Below, one piece after another: positions 32,787-39,173 of a stretch of DNA of 39,173 bases (position 1 is the first letter of the stretch; each line of letters starts with the position of its first letter). The position numbers were made by a program, and so were the translations under genes. The notes under the pieces were generated by a model that saw nothing but the letters and a program-made list of their open reading frames with translations, ran no database searches and was not told where the DNA came from. Origin of the DNA: Pseudonocardiales bacterium (lineage in GTDB: Bacteria; Actinomycetota; Actinomycetes; Mycobacteriales; Jatrophihabitantaceae). The stretch is from positions 1-39,173 of the forward strand of contig JAVEET010000353.1 of assembly GCA_030840295.1 (NCBI GenBank). Direction: 5' to 3'.

Positions 32787-34894
32787 GCCAGACCTTCTCG
32801 GCAGCCGAGCCGGCGCCGCCGGCCGACTCGACGTCACCGCTGCTGGAGGTCCACGACCTGTCGGTCTCTTTCCGCAGCGAAGCCGGCCAGGTCAACGCGG
32901 TTCGGGGTGTGACGTACACCGTGAACCCGGGGGAGACCGTAGCCATCGTCGGCGAGTCCGGCTCCGGCAAGTCCGTGAGTTCGCTGGCGGTGATGGGTCT
33001 GCTGCCGTCCAGCGCCACGGTCACCGGCTCGATCAGGTTCAAGGGCCAGGACCTGCTGAGTCTGAACGATCGTCAGCTGTCGAAGCTGCGGGGATCAGGG
33101 CTGTCGATGATCTTCCAGGACCCGCTGTCGGCCCTGACGCCGGTTTACACGATCGGTGACCAGATCGCCGAGGCGGTCCGGATTCACCAGGACGTGTCCA
33201 AATCGCAGGCGGCCAGGCGGGCCGTCGAACTCCTGGACCTGGTCGGGATCCCGAATCCCCAATTGCGTGCGGGCTCTTTCCCGCATGAGTTCTCCGGCGG
33301 GATGCGGCAGCGCGCCATGATCGCCATGTCGATCGCCAACGATCCCGACCTGATCATCGCCGACGAGCCCACCACCGCACTCGATGTCACCATCCAGGCC
33401 CAGGTGCTGGATGTGCTCAAGAAGGCGAAAGAGGCGACCAACGCGGCGACGGTGCTGATCACGCACGATCTCGGGGTGGTCGCCGGCTTCGCCGACCGGG
33501 TAATGGTCATGTACGCCGGCAAGGCCGTGGAGACCGCAACGGTGGACGACATCTTCTACCACCCGCGAATGCCTTACACGATGGGCCTGCTGGGTTCGAT
33601 TCCGCGCATGGACGTCGAGGAGAAGGAACCGCTCATCCCGATCGAGGGCACCCCGCCATCGCTGCTGAACCTGCCGCCCGGGTGCCCCTTCGAGCCGCGG
33701 TGTCCGATTGCCGTGGAGCAATGCCGCCAGACCGAGCCGGGCCTGGACCCGACCGACCGGGACAGCCACTTCGCCGCCTGCCACCGCAGCCTGGAGATCG
33801 CCCAGCGCCAGTGGAGCGCGGCCGATGTCTTCGTGCGGCCGACGGTTCCCGAAGCCGCAGCGGCCGGCATTGCGCGCGAGGAGCGGCCGGTGGTGTTGCA
33901 GCTGCAAGACCTGCATCGCGCCTTCCCGATCCGCAAGGGTGCGGTAATTCGTCGGACGGTCGGCTCGGTGCGGGCGGTGGACGGTGTCTCCCTCGACATC
34001 CGCGAGGGCGAAACCCTTGGACTGGTAGGCGAATCCGGATGCGGTAAGACCACCACCATCATGGAGATCATGAATCTGCTGAAGCCGCAGCAGGGCAGGA
34101 TCGTGGTGCTGGGCCAGGACACCGCGAGCCTCAAGCCCGATGACCGGCGCACGATGCGCTCGGATCTTTCGATCGTCTTCCAGGACCCCATGGCGTCGTT
34201 GGATCCCCGCATGCCCATCGGTGACATCCTCGCCGAACCGATGTGGGTCCAGAAGATGCCCGACGCGAAGATCAAGGCAAGAACGGCCGAACTGTTGAAA
34301 ATGGTCGGTCTCAGCCCCGAGCACGCCAGCCGATATCCCGCCGAGTTCTCCGGCGGTCAACGCCAGCGCATCGGTATCGCCCGGGCGCTCGCGCTTGATC
34401 CGAAGCTGGTCGTGCTGGACGAACCGGTCTCGGCCCTGGACGTGTCGATCCAGGCCGGCGTGATCAACCTGCTCGATGAACTCAAGTCCAGGATGGGCCT
34501 GAGTTACCTGTTCGTGGCCCACGATCTGTCGGTTATCCGCCATATTGCCGACCGGGTCGCGGTGATGTACTTGGGGCGGATAGTGGAGATCGGCACGAGT
34601 AAGGACATCTTCGATCGTCCGTCCCACCCCTACACCCAGGCGCTGCTGTCCGCGATCCCGCTGCCGGACCCGGAGAAGGAGCGCACCCGTCAGCGGATTC
34701 TGCTCACCGGCGACCTGCCGAGCCCGACCGACGTCCCGAGCGGTTGCCGATTCTCCTCACGGTGTTTCGTGTTCGCCGAGCAACTTGACGCCGACCAGCG
34801 GGCCAGGTGCCAGTCCGAGGATCCCGGGCTGTACCCGATGAACGCCGACCACGGCGCGGCATGCCACTTCGCTCAGGTCCGCGAGGTGGTCTGA
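32783..34894 (+). CDS. Fused double ATP-binding protein of the oligopeptide transporter (DppD-DppF)
   Basis: A 703-residue protein that carries both ATPase subunits in one chain. The first half has Walker A GESGSGKS (57-64), signature FSGGMRQR, and Walker B LIIADEPTTALD. It ends with a Cys cluster (CPFEPRCPIAVEQC and later AACH) of the kind that holds an iron-sulphur cluster in DppD-type subunits. The second half has Walker A GESGCGKT (416-423), FSGGQRQRIGIARAL, VVLDEPVSALD, and a similar Cys cluster at the end. Separate subunits are usual in Proteobacteria; the fusion is common in actinobacteria. The start is GTG 32783 overlapping the permease stop. It powers the DppB/DppC pair and perhaps the second permease at 37109. 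Confidence 0.93.
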   Translation: MSQTFSAAEPAPPADSTSPLLEVHDLSVSFRSEAGQVNAVRGVTYTVNPGETVAIVGESGSGKSVSSLAVMGLLPSSATVTGSIRFKGQDLLSLNDRQLSKLRGSGLSMIFQDPLSALTPVYTIGDQIAEAVRIHQDVSKSQAARRAVELLDLVGIPNPQLRAGSFPHEFSGGMRQRAMIAMSIANDPDLIIADEPTTALDVTIQAQVLDVLKKAKEATNAATVLITHDLGVVAGFADRVMVMYAGKAVETATVDDIFYHPRMPYTMGLLGSIPRMDVEEKEPLIPIEGTPPSLLNLPPGCPFEPRCPIAVEQCRQTEPGLDPTDRDSHFAACHRSLEIAQRQWSAADVFVRPTVPEAAAAGIAREERPVVLQLQDLHRAFPIRKGAVIRRTVGSVRAVDGVSLDIREGETLGLVGESGCGKTTTIMEIMNLLKPQQGRIVVLGQDTASLKPDDRRTMRSDLSIVFQDPMASLDPRMPIGDILAEPMWVQKMPDAKIKARTAELLKMVGLSPEHASRYPAEFSGGQRQRIGIARALALDPKLVVLDEPVSALDVSIQAGVINLLDELKSRMGLSYLFVAHDLSVIRHIADRVAVMYLGRIVEIGTSKDIFDRPSHPYTQALLSAIPLPDPEKERTRQRILLTGDLPSPTDVPSGCRFSSRCFVFAEQLDADQRARCQSEDPGLYPMNADHGAACHFAQVREVV

Positions 34895-35036
34895 GTGGCT
34901 CGACGGTGTGTAACCGTTGGGTTTCGACGAGCGGGGTCAATGCGCCAATTAGGGGTCTGAATGATTCCGATTCGGCAACAGGGCTGGCTCTGCCGCCCGG
35001 AATTGCGTAGCAAGTAACAGGAACTGCGCAAAATGT

Positions 35037-35077
35037 CCCTGAGCTGCAGTCCAGAACCCTGGAGCTGCAGTCCAGAA
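35037..35077 (+). repeat. Tandem 20/21-bp duplication upstream of the binding-protein gene
   Basis: CCCT then GAGCTGCAGTCCAGAA (35037-35056) is followed by CCCTG then the same 16 bases (35057-35077). The 16-mers are identical and begin 21 bases apart, two turns of the helix, just before the ribosome binding site (GAGGAG, 35085-35090). Each contains the palindrome CTGCAG. It may be a double operator or a duplicated leader segment. Confidence 0.75.
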
Positions 35078-35096
35078 TTTTCCTGAGGAGGAAAGT

Positions 35097-36779
35097 GTGA
35101 GGATGCAAGCAAAGGTGGGTGTCGCTGCGATCGCGGTGGCGGCCATCTCATTGACGGCCTGTGGGAGCAAGGGCTCCAGCTCAGGCGGTAAGGCGTCGGG
35201 CAACACCAAGTCCCAAGCCTCGTCGAATCTGAACCAGATGAACCCGGTCGGCTACGACCAGGTTCCTCAGGGTGGCACCCTCCGCTGGCCGATCGACAGC
35301 TTCCCCCCCAACTTCAACGTGCTCGACGTGGATGGCAACGAGCAGGGCATCAACGACCTGATGAACTCGACACTCCCGACGGTCTGGAACTTCGATGCCG
35401 GAGGCAAGCCGGTCCTCAACACCGTCGTGGTCGACAAGGCCGAGCAGACCTCGGCCACCCCGCAGACCATCGAATACCACATCAACCCCAAGGCCGTGTG
35501 GAGTGATGGCAGCCCCATCACGTACAAGGACTTCGCCGGCATGTGGAAGGCGGACAACGGCACCAACAAGGCGTTCAACATCGCCTCCGCCAACGGCTAC
35601 GAGGAAATCTCCGCCGTCGACAAGGGTGCGACCGACCAGGACGTCAAGGTCACCTATAAGAAGGCCTACCCGGATTGGCAGTCCCTGTTCACCTATCTGC
35701 TGCCGGCCTCGCTGACCGCGACGCCAACGTCATTCAACAAGTCCTGGGTCAACGGCCCGACGCTGGCCGGTGGCCCGTTCAAGGTCGGCTCGATCGACAA
35801 GACGGCCAAGACCATCACCGTCGTGCCGAATGACAAGTGGTGGGGCAACAAGCCGAAGCTCGACAAGATCCAGTACATCGTGCTCGACCAGGAAGCCCAG
35901 GCCAAGGCGTTGCAGTCAGACCAGGTCGACTTCGTCGATGTCGGTTCTTCGGTCGCGACCTACGCACTCGTCAAGGCGACCCCCGGCATCACCATCCGCA
36001 AGGCCGGCGGCCCGAACTGGCGACACATCGACCTCGGCAAGGCGGGCCCGCTCGCCGACCTGAAGGTCCGCCAGGCAGTCGTGCTGAGCATCGATCGGGT
36101 GGGCGACGCCAAGACGCTGCTCGGCCCGCTGGATTGGCCGGCTCAAGTACTCGACAGCCACATCTGGATGAACAACCAGAGCCAGTACAAGTCGACCTGC
36201 GGTGACTTCTGCACGCGGGACATCGCCAAGGCGGGGCAACTGCTGGAAAGCGCTGGCTACACCAAGGGATCGGACGGCATGTACGCCAAGGGTGGCAAGC
36301 CCCTCAACCTGTCGTTCGTGATCTCGGCCGGCACCAAGACCCAGGAGGACGAGGCCGCGTTCCAGCAGAAGGCGCTGCAACAGGCCGGCATCAAGGTCAC
36401 CATCAAGCCGGTGCCCAGCGATCCGTACTTCCCGGACTACATCGAGGTCGGCAAGTTCGATCTGGCCATCTTCAGCTGGATCGGAACCCAGTTCCCGATC
36501 TCGTCGTCCAAGTCGATCTACACCACCGACGGTGGCCAGAACTACGCCAAGATCGGCACACCGGCCATCGACGCCCTGTTCAACCAGGTCACCACGGAGT
36601 TGGACACTCAGAAGGCCCAGGATCTGTCGTACCAGATCGACCAGAAGATCTGGGAGGAAGGCCATTCTGTGGCGATCTACCAGCGCCCCGAGCTCGTCGG
36701 TATCAAGGCCGGGCTGGAGAACATGGGTGCCCGCGGCTTCGCCAATGTCATCTACGAGAACATCGGCTTCAAGAAGTAA
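35097..36779 (+). CDS. Oligopeptide-binding lipoprotein, SBP family 5
   Basis: A 560-residue extracellular substrate-binding protein. The signal peptide ends in lipobox LTAC with Cys22 as lipid anchor, followed by a Ser/Gly/Lys linker. The family-5 domain starts at GGTLRW and includes PKAVWSDGSPITYKDFAGMW, NGPTLAGGPFKV, NDKWWGNKPKLDKIQYIVL and KVRQAVVLSIDR (the usual LRxAxxxAIDR motif). It would deliver peptides or similar compounds to the preceding permeases. The start is GTG 35097 after GAGGAGG; ATG 35103 is the alternative. It is separated from the ATPase gene by 202 bases and followed by a strong hairpin, so it may be transcribed alone at a higher level. Confidence 0.93.
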   Translation: MRMQAKVGVAAIAVAAISLTACGSKGSSSGGKASGNTKSQASSNLNQMNPVGYDQVPQGGTLRWPIDSFPPNFNVLDVDGNEQGINDLMNSTLPTVWNFDAGGKPVLNTVVVDKAEQTSATPQTIEYHINPKAVWSDGSPITYKDFAGMWKADNGTNKAFNIASANGYEEISAVDKGATDQDVKVTYKKAYPDWQSLFTYLLPASLTATPTSFNKSWVNGPTLAGGPFKVGSIDKTAKTITVVPNDKWWGNKPKLDKIQYIVLDQEAQAKALQSDQVDFVDVGSSVATYALVKATPGITIRKAGGPNWRHIDLGKAGPLADLKVRQAVVLSIDRVGDAKTLLGPLDWPAQVLDSHIWMNNQSQYKSTCGDFCTRDIAKAGQLLESAGYTKGSDGMYAKGGKPLNLSFVISAGTKTQEDEAAFQQKALQQAGIKVTIKPVPSDPYFPDYIEVGKFDLAIFSWIGTQFPISSSKSIYTTDGGQNYAKIGTPAIDALFNQVTTELDTQKAQDLSYQIDQKIWEEGHSVAIYQRPELVGIKAGLENMGARGFANVIYENIGFKK

Positions 36780-36795
36780 GCCGGGAGGGCGGTAG

Positions 36796-36837
36796 GCAGG
36801 CGCCGGAAGCTAACAGCCTTTTAGCACCGGCGCCTGC
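36796..36837 (+). terminator. Strong two-part hairpin after the binding-protein gene
   Basis: GCAGGCGCCGG (36796-36806) pairs perfectly with CCGGCGCCTGC (36827-36837). Within the loop GCTAA (36809-36813) pairs with TTAGC (36821-36825). It begins 16 bases after the binding-protein stop. The likely role is an intrinsic terminator or a 3' stabiliser of the abundant binding-protein mRNA. A U-tract is absent. Confidence 0.65.
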
Positions 36838-37108
36838 ATCACCGCCGTCGCGCGCACTGGAGTTGACGTCTGCACGACCGCCGAGCGGCGGGGGCTTTGC
36901 ATAACGATTGGACACAGGCCCCCCTCGTTCTGGCGGTCGAGGCGGATTATCGACTACGGTTCCTAACCGCGGGTCACCCTTCGATCACGATCTGGTCGCA
37001 AGGACGTCCCCGTCACCATCGTGTAATCGAAGAGATCTACCCTTCTCTTCGGGTTTGCGGTTACTGCACATCCGCAGTGCTGCGTTGCAGAGGGAGGCAA
37101 ACGGCTAT
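36838..37108 (+). promoter_or_regulatory. 271-base structured leader region before the second permease
   Basis: No convincing gene is present. CGAAGAG (37028-37034) pairs with CTCTTCG (37045-37051). TGCGG (37056-37060) can pair with CCGCA (37072-37076) or, alternatively, ACTGC (37063-37067) with GCAGT (37074-37078). CTGC-GTT-GCAG (37080-37090) lies just before the AGGGAGG ribosome binding site (37091-37097). The mutually exclusive stems hint at a regulatory leader. TTGACG at 36863-36868 may be a -35 box, but no matching -10 is clear. Confidence 0.4.
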
Positions 37109-38116
37109 ATGTCAGTGACACCGGCGGGTCCGGAGCTTGCTGAGACCGAGGAGTTTGCCGACCACCTCGCCGCCGACAGCACCAAAATCGCTGGCCGTAC
37201 GCCCTGGCAACTGGCCCGAGCGAGAGTCCGTCGCGACCGGACCACCATGATCGCCTTCGTGATTCTGTGCGTAGCCGTGATCACTGCCCTGGTGGCGCCG
37301 GTGCTGTCGAAGTTCGGCATCCTGCAGCCCTACACCGAGCACCAGGATCTCGTCGGGGGCCTGGGGTCCAACCCGACCGGCTCATTCGGCGGCGTAAGCG
37401 CCAGCCACTGGCTGGGCGTGGTGCCACAAACCGGCTGGGACCTGCTGTCCCGTCTGATCCTGGGCATCACCCTGTCACTGCTGATCGCCACCTCGGCAAC
37501 CGTGCTGAGCCTGGTGCTCGGCACCATCGCCGGACTCATCAGTGGGTTCCTGGGAAAATGGCCGGATTTTTGGATCAGCCGAACTATGGACCTCGTGCTG
37601 GCCTTCCCCCAATTGCTGATGCTGCTGGCGCTGTCTTCGGTGATCATCGACCGGATCACCGGCCTGGGCGTGCCCGCGGGGAACCCGTCCCACATCGTGT
37701 ACCTGATTTTGGTGCTGGGCTTCTTCGGCTGGCCCTACTTCGCCCGGATCATCAGGGGCCAGGTGCTGTCGCTGCGTGAGCGCGAATTCATCGAAGCGGC
37801 CAAGAGCCTCGGTGCCTCCAACCGCCGGATCTACTTCAAGGAACTGTTGCCCAATCTCTGGGCGCCGATCCTGATCTACTTCACGCTCAACCTGCCTACC
37901 AACATCAGCGCAGAGGCAGCCCTGAGTTACCTCGGCGTCGGCGTGCAGTCCCCGACGCCGACGCTGGGCAGCGTGCTGACCGACGCCTCGACCTACGCCT
38001 CGTCGGATCCGACTTTCTTCCTGGCGCCGGGCATCACCATTTTCATTCTTGTCATCAGTTTCAACCTGTTCGGTGACGGGCTGCGCGACGCGCTGGACCC
38101 CAAGTCCAACCGTTAA
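37109..38116 (+). CDS. Second oligopeptide ABC permease, DppC/OppC type
   Basis: A 335-residue permease. The N-terminal cytoplasmic part (about 1-45, containing RTPWQLARARVRRDRTTM) leads to helix MIAFVILCVAVITALVAPVLS. Then come the OppC-type loop SHWLGVVPQTGWDLLSRLI, the core helices, the coupling loop LREREFIEAAKSLGASNRRIYFKELLPN, and the end AALSYLGVGVQSPTPTLGSVL and GLRDALDP. AGGGAGG 11 bases before ATG 37109 sets the start. It is not a copy of the DppC at 31836, since the sequences differ throughout. No DppB-type partner precedes it, so the partner probably lies after the next binding-protein gene, outside the window. Confidence 0.92.
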   Translation: MSVTPAGPELAETEEFADHLAADSTKIAGRTPWQLARARVRRDRTTMIAFVILCVAVITALVAPVLSKFGILQPYTEHQDLVGGLGSNPTGSFGGVSASHWLGVVPQTGWDLLSRLILGITLSLLIATSATVLSLVLGTIAGLISGFLGKWPDFWISRTMDLVLAFPQLLMLLALSSVIIDRITGLGVPAGNPSHIVYLILVLGFFGWPYFARIIRGQVLSLREREFIEAAKSLGASNRRIYFKELLPNLWAPILIYFTLNLPTNISAEAALSYLGVGVQSPTPTLGSVLTDASTYASSDPTFFLAPGITIFILVISFNLFGDGLRDALDPKSNR

Positions 38117-38136
38117 CCGAACACCTCAAAGACTTT

Positions 38137-38177
38137 CCTCAGCGACCGCTGGGGAGGGAACGCATCGCACCGCGATG
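38137..38177 (+). promoter_or_regulatory. Two small hairpins between permease and second binding protein
   Basis: CCTCAGC-GACC-GCTGGGG (38137-38154, one G-T pair) and CATCGC-ACC-GCGATG (38163-38177, perfect) lie in the 81-base gap before the binding-protein start. They may cut or stabilise the mRNA so that the two genes are expressed at different levels. No promoter is evident in the gap. Confidence 0.4.
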
Positions 38178-38197
38178 TCTGGTTCAAAGGAGAGCGG

Positions 38198-39173
38198 ATG
38201 TCTCACAGGAAAAGGGCAGTCGTTTTAGGTGCCCTTATCACCGTGACCGCACTTACCGTCGCGGCTTGTGGCGGTAGCGCGAGCACCAAGAAGGGCAGTA
38301 CGAATTCCACCGCAGCCTCGAGTGCCAAGGGCGGCACTCTGTACTACCTCACCAAGCGTCCGGTCGAGCACTGGGATCCCCAGCGCACCTACATCGGCCG
38401 CGACATCTACAACGAAGCCCGGCTGTTCACGCGCACCCTGGTTCAGTTCCCGGCAACCGCGGACGCGCAGGAGGCCAACAAGCTCCAACCTGATCTGGCC
38501 ACTGATCTAGGCCAGTCCAGCAATAGCGCCAAGACGTGGAAGTTCACGCTCAAGAGCAACATCAAGTGGCAGGACGGTTCGCCGGTGACCTGTGACGACG
38601 TGAAGTACGGCATCTCGCGCACCTTCGCCACGGACGTGATCACGGGTGGTCCGAACTACATCCTGCAGTTCCTGGATGTCCCGAAGGATTCCAAGGGTGC
38701 ATCGACCTACCTCGGTCCGTACAAGAAGACCGGTCAGGCCGCCTTCGACAAGGCAGTCACCTGCACCGGCCAGGACATCACCTTCCACTTCAGCAAGCCC
38801 TGGGCCGACTTCCCGTACGCGCTGACGCTGACGGCCTTCGCGCCGTACAAGCAGAGTCAGGACCAGGGTGATAAGAGCAACTTCTCCATCTTCTCCGACG
38901 GCCCGTACAAGTTGCAGGGCACCTGGGCCAAGGGCGGCACGAACAACTTCGTCCGCAACGACCAGTACGACGCTTCGACCGACCCGGTGCGCAAGGCACT
39001 GCCGGACAAGATCGTGTTCACCGAGGGCCTGACCGATGAGGTCATTGCCCAACGACTGATCGCCGACAACGGCAACGACAAGTTCGCGGTCAGCGACCGG
39101 TCGATCGTGCCGGCCTACCAGCAGCAGGCGTTTACGACGGCCAAGGGCCGGGTCGAGAACCCGGTTTCGCCCT
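38198..39173 (+). CDS. Second oligopeptide-binding lipoprotein, SBP family 5, cut by window end
   Basis: ATG 38198 follows AAGGAG by five bases, and the frame stays open for 325 codons to the right edge. The signal peptide ends in lipobox VAAC with Cys24, then a Ser/Thr/Lys linker. The family-5 domain begins GGTLYYLTKRPVEHWDPQRTY and continues with KFTLKSNIKWQDGSPVTCDDVKYGISR, the SDGPYKL segment, RNDQYD and the start of lobe II. It differs strongly from the binding protein at 35097, so the two likely have different ligands. A typical member has 530-600 residues, so about 40 percent is missing. It probably works with the permease just before it. Confidence 0.93.
   Translation, partial: MSHRKRAVVLGALITVTALTVAACGGSASTKKGSTNSTAASSAKGGTLYYLTKRPVEHWDPQRTYIGRDIYNEARLFTRTLVQFPATADAQEANKLQPDLATDLGQSSNSAKTWKFTLKSNIKWQDGSPVTCDDVKYGISRTFATDVITGGPNYILQFLDVPKDSKGASTYLGPYKKTGQAAFDKAVTCTGQDITFHFSKPWADFPYALTLTAFAPYKQSQDQGDKSNFSIFSDGPYKLQGTWAKGGTNNFVRNDQYDASTDPVRKALPDKIVFTEGLTDEVIAQRLIADNGNDKFAVSDRSIVPAYQQQAFTTAKGRVENPVSP

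Noticed and set aside
33095-34627. A 510-codon open frame on the - strand across the fused ATPase gene
   Set aside because: Its translation is His/Arg/Asp-rich shadow sequence, and the opposite strand carries complete Walker and signature motifs.
36897-37118. A 73-codon + strand open frame starting with TTG before the second permease
   Set aside because: No ribosome binding site, codon use unlike the neighbours, and it overlaps the permease ribosome binding site and start.

Overview
The window looks like the chromosome of a high-GC Gram-positive actinobacterium. Codon third positions are strongly G/C, GTG and TTG starts are used beside ATG, one mRNA appears leaderless, and the families present (GAF-ANTAR regulator, LPXTG surface protein, tricorn-type protease, DUF6941-like protein, fused oligopeptide ATPase) are typical of that phylum. 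The genus cannot be fixed from the sequence. I see no rRNA, tRNA, CRISPR array, insertion sequence or prophage gene.

Layout. 1-3.6 kb: a dihydrofolate-reductase-like reductase (-), a GAF-ANTAR RNA-binding regulator (+) and a ROK-family repressor (+). 3.7-7.1 kb: a secreted GH27 alpha-galactosidase-type enzyme with FN3 and carbohydrate-binding domains (-), an open frame lacking an obvious start (-), and a membrane protein (-). 7.6-11.1 kb: a long LPXTG-anchored protein of DUF11 repeats. 11.15-19 kb: a polysaccharide locus. A membrane-anchored GH26-type hydrolase (-) faces the others, which form a tight + strand operon: a 16-residue leader peptide, a membrane O-acyltransferase with SGNH domain, a processive GT2 synthase of the hyaluronan/cellulose-synthase type, an Excalibur-GH26 fusion, and UDP-glucose 6-dehydrogenase. 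19-27.2 kb: a DUF6941-like protein, tricorn protease, DEAD-box RNA helicase, a small membrane protein and the TypA/BipA GTPase. 27.3-30.7 kb: a conserved hypothetical protein (-), then an aminotransferase, an omega-amidase-like nitrilase and a Nudix hydrolase (+). 30.8-39.2 kb: an oligopeptide ABC transporter (two permeases, a fused double ATPase, a lipoprotein binding protein), followed by a second DppC-type permease and a second binding protein cut by the window end.

How the genes may work together. The synthase, the UDP-glucuronate-forming dehydrogenase, the acyltransferase and the GH26 enzymes have the composition of a synthase-dependent exopolysaccharide system: precursor supply, polymerisation with export, O-acylation, and trimming. 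The polymer is probably uronic-acid-containing, but this is inference. The operon's 5' leader is unusual. Its only good Shine-Dalgarno lies in a predicted hairpin and serves a 16-codon ORF whose stop overlaps the acyltransferase start (ATGA), suggesting translational control of the whole locus. This is the best candidate here for an undescribed system.

Other structures of note are a 61-bp nested inverted repeat after typA, a 20/21-bp tandem duplication before the first binding-protein gene, exact 381-bp alternating repeats in the DUF11 gene, and structured leaders before the helicase and the second permease.
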